From Hahella chejuensis KCTC 2396 (GTDB lineage: Bacteria; Pseudomonadota; Gammaproteobacteria; Pseudomonadales; Oleiphilaceae): a DNA stretch of 64,000 nucleotides. The notes below the pieces were generated by a model that saw only the letters and a list, made by a program, of their open reading frames with translations, searched no databases and was not told the origin of the DNA. Both the position numbers and the translations under genes were made by a program. The stretch's first letter is position 1, and each line of letters begins with the position of its first letter. The stretch covers positions 1,654,501 to 1,718,500 of the forward strand of contig NC_007645.1 of the NCBI RefSeq assembly GCF_000012985.1, given 5' to 3'. Shown piece after piece: positions 42,796 through 53,300 of the stretch.

Positions 42796-42987
42796 TTAGA
42801 AACCTTGCAGGCTGGCGAGGTCTTTGACTTTACCTGCGCTGACGGTGCAAAAGCTTAAAGGAGCTTGCTTTTGCTGATCGCTGATAACCTTTACCTGAGC
42901 CGCCGCCACTTTGCGCAGGCTGTCGAAAGGCAGTGTGGTCACGGAATCGTCTTTTTGGGTGAGGGCTCTAAGAAGTTTGCTGAACAT
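42796..42987 (-). CDS. Small hypothetical protein (63 aa)
   Basis: 63 residues, starting MFSKLLRALTQKDDS and ending KDLASLQGF. There is a basic amphipathic start and no membrane segment or motif I recognise. GGGAT lies about 9 bases before the ATG. It is placed convergent to maoC and divergent from the AI-2E gene, where nothing else could be coding. Moderate support only. Confidence 0.5.
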   Translation of the reverse strand: MFSKLLRALTQKDDSVTTLPFDSLRKVAAAQVKVISDQQKQAPLSFCTVSAGKVKDLASLQGF

Positions 42988-43183
42988 GATGTCGTATCCC
43001 GTAATTATTGTTGCTTACATTCAGTAGCGACCTTCTCTGACCAATCCCGTCAAAAAAGTAAAAAAATGTCATATTTGGCTGGGCGAGCGGCGGGTCTCTG
43101 CGGTCCTCTTGGGTGCGCGGACAATAAAAACATGAGATTATCACCGCCCATCTTTCGAAATACCCTGTAAGAGAATTTCCTGA

Positions 43184-44269
43184 ATGCAACGAAAACTCGA
43201 AGACCGATCCTTTCTGCTACTGTTGCTGGTTGTGACTTTTGGGTTCGGGCTGCTGATATTGCCGTTCTTCTACGCCATATTCTGGGCGGCGATGTTAGCG
43301 ATACTGTTTGCGCCGCTGCATCGCTGGCTGATTCGGCGCTTCCCCGGGAGAGACAATATCAGCGCCCTGCTGACGCTCCTGGCCAGTCTGTTGATTGTGG
43401 TGATTCCTCTGGCGGTGATGATGACGATGCTGGCGAAAGAGGGCGCCAGGGTATATCAGCAGGTAAGCTCCGGCGAAATCCAGCTGCAGGCGTTGGTGGA
43501 TAAGGCGAGGGCGACCATGCCGGTGATTCAGGAGCTGGCTGAACGCTTTGATATTGATCTGGGCAACGTCAAGCAGATGTTGTCGCAAGCCGCGTTGACC
43601 GGCAGTAAGTTTTTCGCCACCCAGGCATTCAATTTTGGCCAAGAGTATCTGCAGTTCACTGTCAGTTTTGTGTTGATGCTATATCTGACATTTTTCTTTC
43701 TGCGGGACGGCGGCAGTCTGATACAACTTTTAATCCGCGCTCTGCCATTGGGCGACACCCGTGAAATGCATCTCTTTCAGAAGTTTGCGGAGGTATCCCG
43801 GGCGACGGTGAAGGGAAACCTGGTGGTGGCTATCGTACAGGGTACCCTGGGAGGGCTGATCTTCTGGGCGCTGGGGATCAAAGGCGCGCTCCTTTGGGGT
43901 GTGGTGATGGTGGTGTTGTCTTTATTGCCGGCGGTGGGATCAGCTCTGGTCTGGGCCCCGGCGGCGGCGTATTTGTTTTTTAGTGGCGACGTCTTCAAAG
44001 GCGTTGTGCTGGTGCTGTTCGGCTTTTTTGTCATTGGGCTGGTGGATAATGTTTTGCGTCCGGTATTGGTGGGGCGCGACACCAAAATGCCGGACTATCT
44101 GGTCTTGCTGTCGACGCTGGGAGGTTTGTCGCTGTTCGGCTTGAACGGGTTTGTATTAGGACCGGTGTTGACCGCCTTGTTCCTGGCGTTTTGGCAGATC
44201 TTTATGGAAGAGTTCAACAATAACGAAGAGAAAAGTATTTCGGATGAGGAAGACGCGTCCGGTGGGTGA
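43184..44269 (+). CDS. AI-2E family transporter (PerM-like)
   Basis: 361 residues with about eight hydrophobic helices, typical of the AI-2E/UPF0118 permeases: paired N-terminal helices (about 8-45), one at 65-88, then a soluble stretch (about 90-145) and a C-terminal helix set. Signature segments include LYLTFFFLRDGG and GLVDNVLRPVLVG. Members export autoinducer-2 or act as Na+/H+ antiporters; the substrate here is not determinable. Confidence 0.88.
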   Translation: MQRKLEDRSFLLLLLVVTFGFGLLILPFFYAIFWAAMLAILFAPLHRWLIRRFPGRDNISALLTLLASLLIVVIPLAVMMTMLAKEGARVYQQVSSGEIQLQALVDKARATMPVIQELAERFDIDLGNVKQMLSQAALTGSKFFATQAFNFGQEYLQFTVSFVLMLYLTFFFLRDGGSLIQLLIRALPLGDTREMHLFQKFAEVSRATVKGNLVVAIVQGTLGGLIFWALGIKGALLWGVVMVVLSLLPAVGSALVWAPAAAYLFFSGDVFKGVVLVLFGFFVIGLVDNVLRPVLVGRDTKMPDYLVLLSTLGGLSLFGLNGFVLGPVLTALFLAFWQIFMEEFNNNEEKSISDEEDASGG

Positions 44270-44273
44270 TCAA

Positions 44274-44294
44274 GCCGGGCGCGCGGCGCCCGGC
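44274..44294. terminator. GC hairpin between convergent AI-2E and acyl-CoA dehydrogenase genes
   Basis: GCCGGGCGC (44274-44282), GCG, GCGCCCGGC (44286-44294): perfect 9-bp stem, no T tract. Likely a shared transcription end. Confidence 0.6.
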
Positions 44295-44302
44295 AATGGC
44301 TG

Positions 44303-46102
44303 TCAGCCGAGGTAGAACGAGGCTTCCGGCATCGTCATTAAGCTGTCCGCACCAGCACTGACGCTTGTCGCCAGAGAGCGTGTGCGAGGCAGCAGGCGCT
44401 CAAAGTAGAACTCCGCTGTGTGCAGCTTGGCCTGATAAAAGTCGTTGTCTCCGATCTGTGAGTCCAGCTTCTCCTTCGCTGTAACCGCTATCCGCAGCCA
44501 GAAATAAGCCAGGCAGACATAGCCGGAGTACATCAGAAACTCCACTGACGCGGCGCCGATCTCATCTGGATTGGTTTTAGCCTTTTCCGCTACGCCCTGG
44601 GCGAGTTGCAGCCATTCATCCAGGTGTTGCAGAAGGGCGTCCGTCCAGGCGCTGAAACGACGGGCCTCATTTTGGCCTTCACAGTAAGCGCGGGCTTCAT
44701 TGACGAACTGACGCAGCAGTTCGCCTTGGCTGCCGATAATTTTGCGAGCCAGTAAATCAATGGCCTGGATGCCGGTGGTGCCTTCATACATGGTGCAAAT
44801 GCGGGTGTCTCTGGCCAATTGCTCCATGCCCCATTCCTTGATGAAGCCATGACCGCCGTAAACCTGCATGCCGTAGCTCGCGCACTCCTGCGCGGTTTCC
44901 GTCAAAAAGGCTTTGACGATTGGCGTCAGCAGCGCCAGTTTCGCCTCGGCGGCGGCTTTAACGTCAGCATCTTCGCTGTACAGGGTCAGGTCTATCTGCT
45001 GGGTGCAATACATCGCCAGGGCGCGTCCGCCTTCTCGAATCGCTTTCTGCGTCAGCAGCATGCGCCGTACATCGGGATGCACGATGATCGGATCGGCGGG
45101 TTTGTCCTTGTTAACGGGGCCTTTGAGCGAGCGCATCTGGAGACGATCGCGAGCGTAGCTGATCGCGCCTTGAAACGCCGCTTCCGTGGCGGCCAGCCCT
45201 TCCAGTCCTACGCCAACGCGAGCCGCGTTCATGAAGGTGAACATACAGTTGAGGCCGCGGTTGGGCTCGCCGATCAGATAGCCGCGCGCGCCGTCGAAAT
45301 TCATAACGCAGGTGGCGCTGCCTTTGATGCCCATCTTATGTTCAAGGGAGCCGCAGGAAAGTGAGTTGGGCGTTGTGATTTCGCCGCCGTCGGACACATT
45401 GAACTTGGGAACGATAAACAGGGAGATTCCTTTAGTGCCTGCCGGCGCGTCCGGCAGGCGGGCCAGGACGACGTGGACGATGTTGTCGGACAGGTCATGG
45501 TCGCCGGCGGAGATGAATATTTTGGTTCCGGTGATCGCATAGGCGCCGTCAGGCAGGGGCTCGGCTTTGGTTTTCAGGAGTCCCAGATCAGATCCGCAAT
45601 GGGGCTCAGTGAGACACATGGTGCCGGTCCAGCGACCCGCAATAAGATGAGGTAAAAAGCGCTGTTTTTGTGAGTCCGAACCGTGGGCGAGGATAGTTTC
45701 AATACAACCCTGACTCAGTCCGGGATACATGGCCCAGGCGTGATTGGCGCCGGAAAACCACTCGGATAGAATGCTCGACAACGAATAGGGCAAACCCTGA
45801 CCGTCGTACTCTAACGGCTGCGACATGGCCGGCCAGCCGCCCTCGACATACTGCTGGTAGGCTTCTTTAAACCCTTTAGGCGTCGTCACTACGCCGTCAT
45901 TCCAGGAACAACCCTCTGTATCACCCACCGCATTCAGCGGCGCCAGGATATTCTCCGCAAACTTGCCGCCTTCCTGCAGGATCGCCTTCACCATATCCGG
46001 CGTCGCATCCGCGAACCTCAGCCTTTCGTAATGCTCGAAGAAACCCAACAGTTCATCCATCACAAACGCCACATCACGCTGTGGAGCTTTGTAGTTCAAC
46101 AT
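44303..46102 (-). CDS. Acyl-CoA dehydrogenase, long (~600 aa) DmdC-type subfamily
   Basis: 599 residues from ATG 46102 with GAGGTAGG upstream; the extension to 46123 is not needed. The acyl-CoA dehydrogenase domains are visible (MCLTEPHCGSDLGL at the flavin; YGGHGFIKEWGMEQ; catalytic Glu in MYEGTTGIQA). A C-terminal extension of about 130 residues marks the subfamily that includes 3-methylmercaptopropionyl-CoA dehydrogenase (DmdC). The N-terminal MLNYKAPQRDVAFVMDELL is typical of it. DMSP-derived or ordinary fatty acyl-CoA are both possible substrates. Confidence 0.9.
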   Translation of the reverse strand: MLNYKAPQRDVAFVMDELLGFFEHYERLRFADATPDMVKAILQEGGKFAENILAPLNAVGDTEGCSWNDGVVTTPKGFKEAYQQYVEGGWPAMSQPLEYDGQGLPYSLSSILSEWFSGANHAWAMYPGLSQGCIETILAHGSDSQKQRFLPHLIAGRWTGTMCLTEPHCGSDLGLLKTKAEPLPDGAYAITGTKIFISAGDHDLSDNIVHVVLARLPDAPAGTKGISLFIVPKFNVSDGGEITTPNSLSCGSLEHKMGIKGSATCVMNFDGARGYLIGEPNRGLNCMFTFMNAARVGVGLEGLAATEAAFQGAISYARDRLQMRSLKGPVNKDKPADPIIVHPDVRRMLLTQKAIREGGRALAMYCTQQIDLTLYSEDADVKAAAEAKLALLTPIVKAFLTETAQECASYGMQVYGGHGFIKEWGMEQLARDTRICTMYEGTTGIQAIDLLARKIIGSQGELLRQFVNEARAYCEGQNEARRFSAWTDALLQHLDEWLQLAQGVAEKAKTNPDEIGAASVEFLMYSGYVCLAYFWLRIAVTAKEKLDSQIGDNDFYQAKLHTAEFYFERLLPRTRSLATSVSAGADSLMTMPEASFYLG

Positions 46103-46320
46103 ATGCCTACCTCGTATTATCAATCCCGAACAGCCAAATAGACTCAGCCCATGAACCCAGTTTACCCGTAGAGGCAGGTTAAGCCGTTGGTGGTTTTTGA
46201 CAAAAATGATGCTACTTCAGACGATAGGGGGAGTAGATGTTTTGTAAAGGGGGATGATTTATTGATGGGAAAAAAGTGATAGGGTCATGTGTTTGGCGTT
46301 GTGATCAGGGTGGGAGAAAG

Positions 46321-47100
46321 GTGCGCACTGCTCATGAAGAGAACTCAGTTACAGCAATTTTGCTAAGTTATTTACGACCTGAAAATGTCCAGAAGATATT
46401 TGGGCAATTGGCAAAGAGTAAATATATTGGCAAAATTATTGTTTCTAATAACAACCCTGACATTGATCTTTGTCTATATATTGAACAGCACCCGAAGCTA
46501 AGTTTAATTCAGCAGGTCGTTCACTATCCGCCTTGGATAAGATTTGAATTTGCTGCTCATGATTCCGCCAACTATTTTTTGTCCATTGATGACGACATTT
46601 TTTTATCATTGGAACAAATTGATCTCTTACTTGAGCGATTATTTAATGGCCCTGCCGTGCCGCATGGAGTGTGGGGACAACGAATAGTTAATACTCCTAA
46701 GGGGCTCAAGTTGGTTGACGGCGTCCAGAGGGAGAACCGAAGCGTAGATGTGCTTAATAGAGTGTACGCCTGTACAAAAGAGCATGTTTTAAACTCCTTT
46801 AGACTGTTAAAAATTTTAGGCTTGAATCACGCCAGAAAAATCGGCCCCTTCGAAGATGTTCTTCTAAGTTTCGGGTCAATGGAGAAACCACTATGCCATG
46901 ACTTGGGAGTATTAGATGAGTGTGACTCTTCGAGTAGCATGGAAAAAGCGTTGCATATGAAACCCGGCTTTATTGGGCTCAGACAGCAGTTGGTTTTAGA
47001 TATATTTGAGCGTTCTAAAGATATACCTTGGCTTGGAGCAGATAGATGCAAGGTTGTTGAATTTTTAGACGGATATGAGCGTTTTTTGCTCGAAACGTAG
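46321..47100 (+). CDS. Glycosyltransferase-like protein (GT-A fold)
   Basis: 259 residues from GTG 46321 with GGGAG about 5 bases upstream; an upstream GTG at 46276 would add 15. VTAILLSYLRPENVQKIFG opens the nucleotide-sugar-binding Rossmann region; SIDDDIF (about 98-104) is the metal-binding DxD motif. It resembles exostosin/GT64-like transferases more than family 2. Its DNA is AT-rich compared with upstream genes, suggesting acquisition, possibly with the RHS gene that follows. Acceptor unknown. Confidence 0.7.
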   Translation: MRTAHEENSVTAILLSYLRPENVQKIFGQLAKSKYIGKIIVSNNNPDIDLCLYIEQHPKLSLIQQVVHYPPWIRFEFAAHDSANYFLSIDDDIFLSLEQIDLLLERLFNGPAVPHGVWGQRIVNTPKGLKLVDGVQRENRSVDVLNRVYACTKEHVLNSFRLLKILGLNHARKIGPFEDVLLSFGSMEKPLCHDLGVLDECDSSSSMEKALHMKPGFIGLRQQLVLDIFERSKDIPWLGADRCKVVEFLDGYERFLLET

Positions 47101-47260
47101 CTTGGGTCAGATTGTTGCCAGTTATGATGTATGGTGATTAAATGACATTATCTTTTTTCTATAGAGAGCTGTTAGGTGAAGCGTTGTAAGGATACTGTAA
47201 CGAGGATGCGTTTCTTCCTTTTAGCTCAGTTCACATCGTTTATATTATATAAAGCAATAG
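47101..47260. other. Intergenic leader between glycosyltransferase and RHS genes
   Basis: AT-rich. No ORF, no recognisable ops/JUMPstart antitermination element and no clear promoter. It ends in the terminator at 47261-47303. Confidence 0.4.
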
Positions 47261-47303
47261 GCCGCTGACGACAGGCGCAAAGTCTGCCGTCAGCGGCTTT
47301 TTT
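47261..47303 (+). terminator. Rho-independent terminator 43 bp before the RHS gene
   Basis: Ten-bp perfect stem GCCGCTGACG (47261-47270) / CGTCAGCGGC (47288-47297) with further near-pairs, then six T residues. Only 42 bp separate it from the RHS start, leaving little room for a separate promoter. Confidence 0.85.
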
Positions 47304-47345
47304 ATGCGTTAAAAAAGTCAGTCGAAGTATTTCAGGAGTCATCGA

Positions 47346-50300
47346 ATGGTTGCGGTCGTTTCAGGGGAAGGTCTGGGATTGTTTGGCGCGTCCTTGTCAG
47401 GCGCGGGCGCGGGGTTATCGCAAGCGGGCGTCGGTCAGAGCGGCGAGCGGGTCTACGTCAACGCCGTCACGGGCAACCTGGTGCTGCAGCGCCGCGATGA
47501 ACTGCTGTTAGGCGCGGGGCGCGACGCCAGCCTGATCCGCACCTACAACAGCCAGGGCCGCTTCACCGACGACAACGGCGACAACTTCTACTTCAGCTTC
47601 AACCAGCGTCTGGAATTCAACGGCGGCAATCTGAACAAAGCCGGCAGTCTGATCACGCGGATCGCCGGCGACGGCAGCCGCACGGACTATCATTATGACG
47701 AGAGCCGCGGGCTGTATGTCTCCAGCGTCGGCGAAGGGGCCCACGACACCCTGGAGTTCCGCGGCGGCACCGGTTCTGACGCGTTCCTGTGGACGGAAGG
47801 CGAGAGCGGCGCGCAGGAAGTGTACAGCTGGCAGGGCAAACTGAGCGCGCTGGCCCATCGCGACGAACCGGGACGAGTGACCATCAGCCGCAGCGCGGCC
47901 GCAACGACCCTGACGACGGCGTCGGGGGAGAAACTGGAGATTCAGTACGACGGCGCCGGCCGGGCGGTGCTGGTGAAGACGGTGGGCGCGGACGGCGCGC
48001 AACGCAACCAGACATATTACGGCTATGACGCCCAGGGCCGTCTGACGACGGTGACGGTGGACCTGACCCCGGCGGACAACAGCATCGGCGACGGCCGCAC
48101 CTTCGTGACGCGCTACAGCTACGACGGCGACAGCAAACGGGTGGCGAAGATGCAGGCCAGCGACGGCGTGTCGGTGAGCTTCCAGTACCAGGACATCGGC
48201 GGCGAATACCGGGTGACCCGGGTGACCCAGGGCGACGGCGCGGACGCTATTGTCACCACTTACGCCTACGATCTGGCGCAGCGCACCGCGACGGTGACGC
48301 GGGTGTTGGACCCCGCGACGCTGAGCGGCCTGCAGACGGTGCTGCGCTACGACGAACGCACGCGCCTGGTGGAAATGCGCCTGCCGCAGCAGGACGGAAC
48401 CCAGAGCGTGCGCCGCTACGCCTACGACGCCGACGACAATCTCATCCAAAGCACGGACGCCGACGGCCACAGCGAGACCTACCGCTACGACGCCATGGGC
48501 AATCTGCTGACCCATACCGACCGTTTGGGGGGCGCCACCGACTACACCTATAACGCCCACAACCAGACCCTGACGGAGACCACGGACGGCGCCACCCAGC
48601 GCTACGTTTACGACAGCGCGCACCGTTTGCGTTACCGCGTGGACGCCGAGGGCGGGGTCACCGAATTCCGCTACAACCACCTGGGCCAGCTGACGGCGAC
48701 CCAGGGGTACTTGGCGCGCTACGACCTGAGCGGCCTGAGTTCCAATCAAGCGCTGAGCGAAGGACCTCTTAATACGTGGGCGCCCGGCGCCCGGGCGCAG
48801 GGAACCAGCCTGACGGAATACGCCTACGACTTCCGCGGCCAGCTGAGCCGTCAGACCCGCTACAGCAAGACTGACGCCACGGGCGCGGGAATCGGCGCGG
48901 CGACGACGCACTTTATCTACGACGCGGAAGGACGCCTGCTGAAACAGGTCAACCCCGAGCAGGCGGCGCCGACGGAGAACGCGAGCGCGGCCCCGGAGAG
49001 CCTGGGGCATCGCACGGGAGAAACGCTGTACGTCTACGACGGCCTGGGCCGGCTGCTGTCGGTGAAGGACGCGCTGGGCGCGGTGACCACGCAGACCGAA
49101 TACCAGGGCGCGACCATCCTGAGCCGCGACGCGGCGGGTCTGCAAAGCGTGAAGACGTACAACAGCGCCGGCGCGCTGATCGACGTGGTGGAGCGCGACG
49201 CCGGCGGCGCCCAGCTGGGCAAGGCGCAACAGTACTACGACGCCCAGGGCCGGGTGATCCGCAGCGTGGACGCGCAGGGCGCGCAGACCCGCTACATCTA
49301 TGACGGCCAGGACCGGGTGCGTTTTGAAATCGACGCCCTGGGCTACGTCACGGAGAACCGCTATGACGCCCTGGGCCGGGTGACGCAAACGCGTCGCTAC
49401 GAGGCCGCCTATGGCGGCGCCGACGTGAACCTGACGGCGCTGGAAACGTTCGCCGCGGGCCAGAGCGCGATCACGACGCGACGCTTCTATGACGCGGCGG
49501 GCCAGGTGCGTTTCGAAATCGACGCCCAGGGCTATGTGACCGGCTACGAGTACGACGGACAAGGGCGCGTTGCGAAGAAGACCCGCTACGACAAGGCGGC
49601 GGACCTGAACGCGGCGAATCTGGCGTCGCTGGCGGCGCATGCGCCGAGCTGGCGCGGCGACGGCGTCGTGCAGATCGACGCGGGACGGATTATCAAGACC
49701 GCCGCCACCGGACTCAGCGGAGGCCGGGCGGTGGCGAACGAAACGCTGCGACAAGGCCGCGGCGCGCTGGAGTTCACCGTGGCGGCGCTGCCGACCGGGG
49801 CGTCCCTGGGCGCGGTGGGTTTCAACAAGACCCCGGAGACCGTCCTGAGCGGGAACGCTTACCTGAATGAAGTGGACCTGGGCGTTTTCATCCGCGACCC
49901 GGACGGGGCGGGTTCGCAGGGCCACAGCCTGATGATCCAGGTGAACGGCGTGCGCACGGAGCCAACCTCGGCGACGCCGATTCAGGTCGGCGACCGCCTG
50001 CGCATCGAAATGCGGGGCGCGGACGCGCGCATCCTGCTTCAGCGTCCTGGCCAGCACGGCTTCACATTGATACAGACCCTGACGGGCGTGGTGGATGCGA
50101 ACGCGAATTACACGGCGCAAACCAACCTGTACGGCGCCGGCGCGGCCATTGAGGCGGTGGCGCTCAGCGGCGATGCGGACTACCACAGCGCGGGCGTCTC
50201 CACCCGCTACGTCTATGACGCCAAGGGACAGGCGCGCTTTGAGGTGGACGCGCAAGGCTACGTCACGGAGAACCGCTACGACGCCCAGGGGCGCGTGGTG

Positions 50301-53300
50301 GAGACGGTGCGTTACCTGGACGCGCAGGCGTTGACGCCGGCGCAGCTGGCGCAACTGCAGCGGCAGGCGGACAGCGGCGCGGCGGGGGGCGTGGGAGACG
50401 TCGTCTTGGACAGCGAAACCCTGCCGGCGCCGGCGGGCTGGAGCGAGTCAACCAGCACAGCGGGCTATGAAGGCCGACAGTACCTGACGGCCAAAGGGGC
50501 GTCTGCTGCGGTCGAGTGGCGCTCGGCGCTGACGCAGGCGGGACGCCATGGCGTGTACGCGACCTGGACCGCGCACGCCAATCGGGCGAGCAATGCGACC
50601 TATCGGGTTCATCATGTGGACGCCGCAGGCAAGGCGAGCGTGACGGACGTGAAAGTGAACCAGCGGACGCAGGGTGGTCAGTGGGTGTTGCTGGGCGACT
50701 TTGATTTCGGCGCAGAAGGCCGGGTGGAGCTGCTGGGCGGCGGAGATGGCTATGTGGTGGCCGATGCGGTGAAATTCGCGCGCGCGAACTACGCCACGCA
50801 GAGCAAGAAAGTCGTGTACGACGCCCAGGGTCGTGCGCGTTTCAGTCTGGACGAACAGGGCTATGTCACCGAGAACCGCTATGACGCGGCGGGCCGGGTC
50901 GTGGCCACCCTTCGCTACGATAGCGCTTACCAGGGCGACGCATGGGGCGAGAGCGACCTGGAGACCTTCGTCAACGGCGAACCCCCGGCTTCCCACTCCC
51001 AACGGGTCTACGACGCGAAAGGCCAGACGCGCTTCACGATTGACGGTTTGGGCTACGTCACCGAGAACCGGTACGACGCGCTGGGCCGTATAACCGAAAA
51101 ACCCAGTTACAGCTCCGCCTACACGGGCGCCGCTTTTACCGAAAGCGCCCTGCAGAGCTTTATCAGCGGCAAAACGCCAGCTGCCCATTCCCGGTTGGTC
51201 TACGACGTCAAAGGCCAGGCGCGCTTCACCCTCGACGCCCTGGGCCAGGTAACGGAGACCCGTTACGACAGCCTGGGGCGGGTAATTGAAACGCTAACTT
51301 ACAAAGGCGTTTATACCGCTGCGAGCACTACCGAAAGCGATCTGCAATCCTTTGTCAATGGTAAAACCATTCTTACTAAATCTCGTGTGATCTATGACGC
51401 CAGAGGCCAGGCGCGCTTCACCCTCGACGCTTTGGGGTATGTCACCGAGAACCGCTACGACGCCCAAGGGCGGGTAACGGAGAAACAACGCTTTAATGCG
51501 ATCTACACCGGTGCGGACTTTAGTGAAAGCGCCTTGCAGACGTTCACGAACGGCAAAACCCCGGCTTCCCATTCCCGATTGGTCTACGACGCTAAAGGCC
51601 AGGCGCGCTTCACTCTGGACGCTCTGGGTCAAGTGACGGAGAACCGCTACGATGCGTTGGGTCGAATAACCGAAAAACTCAGTTACAGTTCTACATACAC
51701 CGGCGCGGCATTTACTGAAAGCGCCTTGCAGACGTTCACGAACGGCAAAACCCCGGCTTCCCATTCCCGGTTGGTCTACGACGCCAAAGGCCAGACGCGC
51801 TTCATCCTCGACGCCCTGGGTCAGGTGACGGAGAACCGTTACGACGCCCTGGGCCGGGTGACCGAAAAACGCAGCTACAGCCATGCTTATACCGGCGGCG
51901 TATTCACCGAAAGCGCCCTGCAGACGTTCGCAAACGGTGAGCCCCCCGCCTCCCGCACTCGTTTGGTCTATGACGCCAAAAACCAGGTGCGTTTTGAGGT
52001 CGACGCGTTGGGACAAGTAACCGAGACCCGCTACGACGCGTTGGGACAAGTGATCGAAACGCGCAGTTACGATGGCGTTTATACGGGGACCAGCGCTACC
52101 GAAAGCGCTTTGCAGTCCTTTGTCAGCGGCAAAACCGTTCACGCTCGATCTCGCGTGGCCTACGACGCCAAAGGCCAGGCGCGCTTCATCATCGACGCCC
52201 TGGGTTACGTCACCGAGAGCCGTTACGACGCCCTGGGACAGGTGGCGGAAAAACTCAGCTATGACCGCGTTTACGCCGGTTCGGATTACAGCGAAGCGGC
52301 GCTGACCCAGTTCGTCAGCGCGCAAAGTCAGCCGCGCAGCGCGCGTCTGGTGTATAACGCCAAGGGACAGGCGCGGTTTGAAATCGACGCTCTGGGCCAT
52401 GTGACGGAGCGGGAATACGACGCGGCGGGACGGGTGATCGCCACCTACCAATACGATGGAGCGCTGCCGGCGGATGCGACCTACACCGAAGCGGGCGTGG
52501 AGCAATGGCTGCCGCAGGCGGCGGAGTGGTCGAAGCGCACCGGCGCGCTGGTGGGCGGTTCGTCGCGCATTGAGCAGCTGGACGTACCGGAAGCGAGAGA
52601 GTTTACCGGCAGCGTGAGATCGCGGCAGACCATCCGCGGTGAAGGCTATGTGGAGTTCAGCTTGCCCTCGGAAGGCGTCAATGCGGTGTTCTGTGGTTTC
52701 AGCGAGAAGGATGCGGGGACTTCCTACGAGGATCTGAACTTCGCGTTTTACCGCAAGCAGGGCGGCGTGGTGCGCTGCTATGAAGATTCGGCCAAGGTGA
52801 AAGAGCTGGGCGTGTTGCCTGGGGACACCCGTTACCGCATCGAGCTGAAAGACGGCAAGGTCAACTACTACATCAAGCGGGAAAGCGACGCGACTTTCAC
52901 TTTGGTGCACACCTCCACCAGAACGGTGGAGCCCGGCAAGGCGTACGCCATCGACAGCTCCTTCTACAAAGGCGGCTCCCTGCTGAAAGACGTGGTGATC
53001 GGAACGCGACTGGACGCCCCGGCGGGACGCGTGAACGTCAGCCGCACGATCTACGACGCGCGCGGTCTGGCGCGCTTCAGCCTGAACGCCCTGGGGCAGG
53101 TGACGGAGACCCGTTACGATGCGGCGGGCAGAGCGACGCAGACGCTGCGCTATGAGACCGCCTACAGCGGCGCCGATTACAGTGAGGCGGCGCTGGCGCA
53201 GTTCGTCGCGGGCGAGACCCGGGCGCAACATGCCTACATGGTGTACGACAGCCTGGGTCAGGCGCGCTTCAAGCTGGACCACCAGGGCCATATCACCGAA

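Noticed and set aside
47101-47260. Search for an ops/JUMPstart antitermination element upstream of the RHS gene
   Set aside because: No sequence close to the GGCGGTAG core was found.
50817-52352. Regular spacing resembling a CRISPR array
   Set aside because: The repeats are 192-bp coding units without unique spacers, in phase with the RHS reading frame.
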